A stretch of 64,000 nucleotides of DNA, taken from positions 71,331,286 through 71,395,285 of the forward strand of contig OZ018321.1 of NCBI GenBank assembly GCA_963969495.1, given 5' to 3'. Origin of the DNA: Ceratothoa steindachneri. Taxonomy: Eukaryota; Arthropoda; Malacostraca; Isopoda; Cymothoidae. Made by a program: the position numbers and the translations under genes. This document shows, piece by piece, positions 58,801-64,000 of the stretch (position 1 is the first letter of the stretch; every line of letters starts with the position of its first letter). The notes under the pieces were generated by a model. That model had not been told where the DNA came from. It ran no database searches and was given only the letters and a program-made list of their open reading frames with translations.

Positions 58801-60689
58801 GTAGTTTATCTTTTAATAGAGCTAAAAGCGCAAGAAACTTTAGGCAGAGTGCTTTTTGCAATGTATCTGTTCGCGCACCCTAGATATTTAATCATCTACG
58901 AGTATAAATAAATTTGACGCATTTATTATATAAAATGGCAAAATCAACTAATTGCACATAATAGGTAGTAATTGGGCAACATATTAGATCTAATCATAAC
59001 TTGAAAAAGTCTTTTATATAGTAATCAATTATTTAGTAATCAAATGGACAAGCGAATAGTAATGCGCATATGTCCTGATTAGATCAGAAGATATTACAAC
59101 ATTGGTCGGCATTATTTCAAGCGCAATTAACATGGGAAATGTTTTAGGTGTTTTAATCTTCCGTATATTCAATTAGTTGTATGAGCTCATAGGGATTATG
59201 CGGTATAGAGTTAGTCTCCATACACTCAAATGAATATGGTTTTATTGAAATATAACCAGCATTTAGCTACGAAACTATTTCTTGAGCATAGAAATAAATC
59301 GTACGAAGAAAAACTCAAGCATTTCTTAACATTCACTGAAAGTAAAAGTTCTGCATGGCCATCATTTTGAACCATAGTTTAATAATAAACAAGTTTACTA
59401 ATAGAAATTAGGACAATAGTTGAGCTACATAATTATTTAAAGTTGTAAACAAAAGATTTAACAATACGAGAGTACAAAATTTCTTTTCTTATAGAATGAC
59501 AGACTTGAAATGGTCTGTTTAGTAGTCTCATTAAAACCACAAGTATAAATATGTTTAAGAATAAAATTTATAAATAATACTGTAATATAGGACATTACAG
59601 ACTTGTGTTGTGAAACTAAATATTTATCCATATTCCCTCTTACTTTGATTGTCGTTATACCTCTCACATACATCGTTTTTCCCTTATTTGAAATAGCCTT
59701 AAGTGAATCTTAGGAGTTTTGCTGGTTCGTAATCTTGTAATTCTGTCTTCTTATTTGAAACATTCAGCAAAGATGATAGTTGAATAGTATATCCCTAGCC
59801 CTTGGACTTTTATCAAGCTTTTATCATAACCATGTGTTTTATCCATTCTGAATTTAAAACTATTTGCATACCTAACTAGTTTTGAATGCTTTCTTCATTT
59901 TATCTATATCACAATACCAACGTTTCTTCTTCATATATTTATCAGTTAAATGTTTCAACCAAATGTTTTTCCTGACGTGTCGTATATTTTAAGTTCAAAT
60001 GAAATGAAGAAATACCTTAGAGAAAAAAAACTTAATATGAATCCATAAAACACGTCAGTTAGATATAAAATGATGTCTTAAATACAATTACAAATTAAAT
60101 AAATATAAAACACAATTGAGGACCCTCAGAGAAGCTGATAAAAAAAACAATTTACGATATTCTTTAAACCTTAGTAAAAGAGATTTTATTTGGAATAGTA
60201 AGCATTATAACGCTGATATTTATTTTATTTGGGCATTTCTAACTATCCACATAAGAGAGGGAGGGTAGGAGCGTAGACTTGAAAGCATTCAGTCTATGAT
60301 GTTTAGCGAGGGAATTATAATTGAATAAAGTAATAGATTAAGTAACAAGATCTGAAACCCATGACGATAGCGAAAAAATTATGAAAGTAGCCAAGCTGAA
60401 ATACCAGAAATTTATGGAGAACATGGCAAAGGAAACAACTCCACAATCATATGAGTAGATAATAGTCATGGGTAGGTAGTTTGAATTATGGGATAAAACC
60501 TTCTATTTCAAGTTATAATATTCCTGGTCACCAAATTTTGGGCTCACTCGGTTTTTTTTCATCTTTAGAGATGATTAGGGGCGTGATAGAAAATTTTCAG
60601 TCATTTAAAATTCTAGTTTTCTGACACTTGTCATTAAAAGTCTTTTCCATTGTGTGTGTCGAAATTGAAATCAAAAGAATCTAGATATC
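52876..60689. other. Long stretch without recognisable gene
   Basis: AT-rich. Open frames at 53651, 54983, 56165, 57765 and 59458 are short and have no motif. A GC-richer patch at 55990-56160 contains GACGTCAT, CAGCTG and ATTGG (reverse CCAAT) within about 30 bp. This could be promoter-like or the edge of a degraded LTR, but no gene follows. Confidence 0.4.
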
Positions 60690-60815
60690 TCCTCTCCCGT
60701 GCGCGGGCCACAACAAGACCAACATCGATAAGCGCGACAACATCAGATGGATGACCGTCCACAGAGCCACGGGGAAGCTCAGGAATGGGGAAGACCTCAA
60801 ACATCGATCGATATA

Positions 60816-62190
60816 TTGAGTTGAGGAATAGGTTCTTACGGTTTTATCAAATTTATTCATAGCCATAAAAACTTGTAGAAAAACTTCATTTTTAATTGAT
60901 AACAATATGCAATTTAATCAATAATGTATCCTCCGTTGTTATTTACTTCTTGCCAACGTTCAACTAGTTTTTCGATGCCTCTGCAATAAAAATCTCTGGA
61001 TTTTGACTCTAAGAATTCGTCTAACCAGGTTCCTAATTCCACATCAGTATTGAACGAAACGCCGCGCAAATTGTTGGAGAGCGATCAGAACAGATGAAAA
61101 TCCGATGGAGCCAAGTCTGGCGAATATGGCGGATGCGGCAGGACTTCCCAATAAGGCGTTTAAGTGCCGCCTTTTGTTGTATTGGCAATGTGAGGACGAG
61201 CATTGTCGTGTTGCAGAAGGACTCTATAACGTCGATGAGGTCGCTTTTCACGAATAGCTTTGGCGAGTCGATACATTTGTTGAACGTAGAGTTTTCCATT
61301 GATAATTTCGTTGTTCGCAAGGAGCTCATAAAGAATGATGCCTTCACAATCCCACCCCACACACATCATCGTCTTTCGTGGATCAAGTCTTTTGCTTTAA
61401 TTGCGGAAGTGTTTTTTTTTATTGGGGCTAAGCCATTTTTTTTTATGCTTCATGTTGACATAAACACACCACTTTTCGTCACAGGTGATGATGCAATGAA
61501 GAAATCTGTCCTTATATCCACGAGTAGCCTTGTGACGAGCAAGCAAACCTGCGGCAATCGTGTAGCGTTGAAGTTTGTTGCTTTCGCTCAAAGCGTGCGG
61601 AACCCATGCACCGATTTTTTAAACTTTCCTCATCGAACGAAAGTGATTGCCTACAGTTTTATGATCACACGCCAATTTTACAGCCAATTCTCTAGTCGAT
61701 TGACGAGGATTTTCATGAATAATATCGTTCAATCGACCAGACATTCTTCGTCATTAAGATTGAAATGACCGTTTTTGAAACGTGAAAACCACCATTGAGC
61801 TGTCCTTTCTGATAAAGCATTTTCTCCATACACAGTACAAATATCGCGACGAGCTTTGGCTGCGTTTGCATTGTTCCCATCTCGATTGAAAATGAATAAC
61901 AACAACTGTCGAAAATGCGCCTTTCTTTCAACTTGACATTCCATTTTGAGAGTACAGAACAAAATTAAATTAACACAACTTTTAAATAAACCGCAATGAC
62001 TTATTACTCAACTTTAAGACGTAGCCTAAGCAAAAGCCTAATAGTCTACGCTGTTAAGAGACGTAGCCTAACCTTTGCAATTTTTGCTCTCATTATTTAT
62101 TATTGTTTCTTAATATGTGCACAAATCACGTCAACAAAACTTAAATCAACACAACATTAAAAAAACGCCAGAACTTCTTCCTCAGCCTAA
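60816..62190 (-). mobile_element. Mariner element, copy 2, with doubled 5' terminal repeat
   Basis: 1375 bp, minus orientation, between TA dinucleotides (60814-60815 and 62191-62192). The 3' end at 60816 reads TTGAGTTGAGGAATAGG. On the other side the inner 5' repeat is at about 61978-62013 and the outer at about 62160-62190, separated by the same spacer with two GGCTACGTCT words as in copy 1. It is inserted inside transposon Q. Confidence 0.9.
60914..61944 (-). pseudogene. Mariner transposase, copy 2
   Basis: Starts MECQVERKAHFRQLLLFIF, then ALSERTAQWWFSRFKNGHF. Catalytic motifs: ITCDEKWCVYV (first Asp, with Gly changed to Cys), VLLQHDNARPHIANTTK (second Asp intact, unlike copy 1) and HPPYSPDLAPSDFHLF (third Asp). 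It ends NNNGGYIID with a TAA stop at 60914-60916. Frameshifts near ECLVD and elsewhere, and a stop after SDFHLF, make it inactive. Overall better preserved than copy 1. Confidence 0.88.
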
Positions 62191-62192
62191 TA

Positions 62193-62961
62193 GTTCAGGC
62201 AGATCTCAAGTTTTCAACCCTCTGGCTGTCAGAACGGCCTTGGAATGTCTTCCTAAGTTCGAAATCATGACGTTTGTGAAGAACAAGAACATCTCGGTGG
62301 CCATGGTGCCTATAGTTGTCAAAGAGGAGAACGTCAAGCATTGAGTTCCGTGGAAAGGCCTCTTCTCAACGACCGTATGCGAGAACAGCGTCGTCCTAGG
62401 GGTTTTCAATGACTTGAAGAGTCATGGTAATCGATTTCTCATTTATTCTAATGAAAAATCCTTCACAGTCGATCCGGTCATCAATACTCAGAACGACTGC
62501 GTGCCACCACCAAGCACCCGACCTTCGTGATGATGCTCGGTGTTGTGGCTTCGAATGGTGAAAAGATGCCGATGTGTAGTTCGCGGCCAGTTACAGGAGC
62601 AAATTGGCGACAGATTTCCTACCCTGGTTAAGAAAGATTCAACCGAAAGCGGACAACGCCTTTCAGAAGGATGGTGCTCCAACCCACGTGGCCAAGACCG
62701 CGCTAGGGTTTTGGGGATTGAAGATTAATTTATGGTCGAAGGAATTCTGGCCGCTGCAACCGACCGACCTCAATCCTTTTGACTAGAGCTTGTGGCTGCA
62801 TGTCGATGGCAAGTCTTGCGAGGTCTGTGACAGCAACGTCGACGTGCTGAAGTCCTCTGCCAAGCTCGTGTGGGGCTACATGAGTAAAGACTCCGTCCGA
62901 AGGGTGTAAGGAGCTTTCAGGCTTGCCAATTCGAGTTATTGCCGCAGAACGCAACAACATT
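62193..62961 (+). pseudogene. Transposon Q transposase, main part
   Basis: VKNKNISVAMVPIVVKEENV (second helix-turn-helix), then LNDLKSHGN-type and FLIYSNEKSFTVDPVINTQN. This is the IFSDEKTFTVDPV..N.QND block, with the first catalytic Asp replaced by Asn. Later blocks are ASNGEKM, FQKDGAPTHVAKT (second Asp), FWPLQPTDLNPFD (third Asp) and SKDSVRRV near the C-terminus. It belongs to an invertebrate mariner-like family. Several frameshifts and stops. Inactive. Confidence 0.75.
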
Positions 62962-63091
62962 GATTAATAATACAATTTGAACACATATTTATTTGTTAAA
63001 ACAATAAAAATGTGTCTAACTGCAACAAAACTATCAGTGTCCTTTGTTGAGATCGTCGAAACGAGTATAACTCTTTTTGCAATACCTGGTA

Positions 63092-63392
63092 TGTTTTTTA
63101 GTCTTATATATGTGGGAGTCCATTTACAGAAAAGTTGCACACACTAATGTACTTATTCTGTATGACACTCATGTGTACCAACAGGAGCAACTATGGATAT
63201 CACCTTGGTCACGTTATCTTCCTTTGTGACACAAAAAACTTTATTCCCACTAAAATGTTATTTAACCATTTCCTTCCATTTTTTTATTGACGCTAGTCTG
63301 ATATACTGATATTATGTTTTGCTATAGGCTTATTATTATAAATTCCTTTTTCACCATCTATCTATAAAATTCCTTTAAGAGAAAAACTCTGC
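63092..63392. other. No recognisable gene
   Basis: AT-rich flank between transposon Q and the CT microsatellite. Confidence 0.4.
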
Positions 63393-63445
63393 AGTCTCTT
63401 TCTCTTTCTCTCTCTCTCTCTTTCTCTCTCTCTCTTTCTCTCTCT

Positions 63446-63481
<36 letters not shown>
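63393..63481. repeat. (CT)n / (GA)n microsatellite
   Basis: Imperfect CT repeat with TTT interruptions. The minus-strand frame is Arg-Glu/Lys low complexity and not a gene. Confidence 0.95.
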
Positions 63482-64000
63482 GTCGAACAGACATAAACCA
63501 AAAGTTACTTTACACAAAGCTCCTCCCCTGACACCCCATTGGCGACACCCACATTCTGTACACATTTAACAAGCAAACATCATTCAAAATGAAACCTAAC
63601 TCTCATCATTCTCATTATTCGCATCAGCCATACAGTAGAACAAATGACTTAGTCTTGACATTTTCTCCCTCCACCGAATAAGGGATATAAGCTCACTAAC
63701 TACAACCATTCATCATATAAAACTTCAAGTTCAAAAGTAAAGTTATTTGATGAACACCCTCATCTGAACTCAAGTCCCGTGTGTGCCAACGTATAGTAGG
63801 GAAGAAATATTTGTTCCACCTTAGAACTGGTGACCGCTGCTCCAACCATCAACCCCATTTCTTGCTATAAATGATGACCCTAGAGTGTCTCTCATCATCT
63901 TACGAAGCCATCACATAATTTTCTATAGTCATAATCGAATTCCCTCAACGCAAGTACAACCACTGACCCCATCCTACCTTTCATTAGGAGCCCACATTCA
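63482..64000. other. No gene; possible promoter-like or LTR sequence
   Basis: Less AT-rich than average, with CCATTGG at about 63535 and CTATAAATGATG at about 63866. Could be the start of an LTR that continues beyond the window. Not supported further. Confidence 0.25.

Larger units (their letters stand above)
60690..63091 (+). mobile_element. Transposon Q (mariner-like), copy 1, split by mariner copy 2
   Basis: The left piece (60690-60815) encodes AGHNKTNIDKRDNIRW and VHRATGKLRNGEDLKHRS. The right piece resumes at 62193 with SSGRSQVFNPLAVRTALECL. Joining the two would make a normal N-terminal helix-turn-helix region, with mariner copy 2 between them at a TA. The right end (62957-63091) is repeated at 47455-47585. 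Terminal repeats were not defined precisely. Confidence 0.7.

Noticed and set aside
63362..63565. Arg/Glu-rich open frame
   Set aside because: Translation of the (CT)n microsatellite on the minus strand.

Overview
The window looks like repeat-rich, non-coding DNA from an animal nuclear genome, most likely an invertebrate and perhaps an arthropod or crustacean. The DNA is visibly AT-rich, with many long (TA)n tracts and several Tc1/mariner-type transposons. It also carries Ty3/gypsy retroelements and remnants of a protein family that I know as uncharacterised multi-copy proteins of arthropod genomes. I see no intact host gene. One exon-like stretch of unknown origin (47707-48399) is the best candidate for anything else.

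Layout. At 0.7-3.3 kb there are (TA)n tracts, hairpin motifs, a fold-back and the 3' end of a mariner-type transposase. At 4.6-9.3 kb two zinc-knuckle remnants of non-LTR retrotransposon ORF1 flank a complete but dead mariner (7105-8508). At 9.7-11.4 kb lies the first copy of the uncharacterised family (copy A). From 11.9 to 19.3 kb there is a pile-up: an LTR-like repeat, a Tc1/mariner element with both ends (13012-14739), a cut-off mariner 5' end, a degraded gypsy element (gypsy-2, 15048-17480), a second LTR-like repeat and a probable solo LTR. Copy C of the family is at 20.3-21.1 kb. A solo LTR at 24.3-25.6 kb is in the opposite orientation to the best-preserved element, gypsy-1 (27254-33932, minus strand), which has paired 1.3-kb LTRs and a CCCCC target duplication. 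From 36 to 45 kb there are more LTRs, direct repeats, (TA)n tracts, a SINE-like head and a truncated Tc1. Copy B of the family, at 51.5-52.9 kb, contains three successive palindromes. At 60.7-63.1 kb a second mariner copy is nested inside another transposon.

Main biological point. The two gypsy elements together show the domain order gag, protease, integrase, reverse transcriptase, RNase H. Integrase precedes reverse transcriptase, as in Ty1/copia and in the Gmr1-like branch of Ty3/gypsy. Gypsy-1 lacks integrase and gypsy-2 lacks most of reverse transcriptase, so neither copy is complete. Two further observations stand out: a mariner family with doubled terminal repeats at its 5' end, found in both copies, and inverted duplications at indel junctions in copy B.

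Limits. All family calls come from reading translations by eye. Element ends, percent identities and target duplications were judged manually. Stretches called empty may still hold exons too short or too diverged to recognise.
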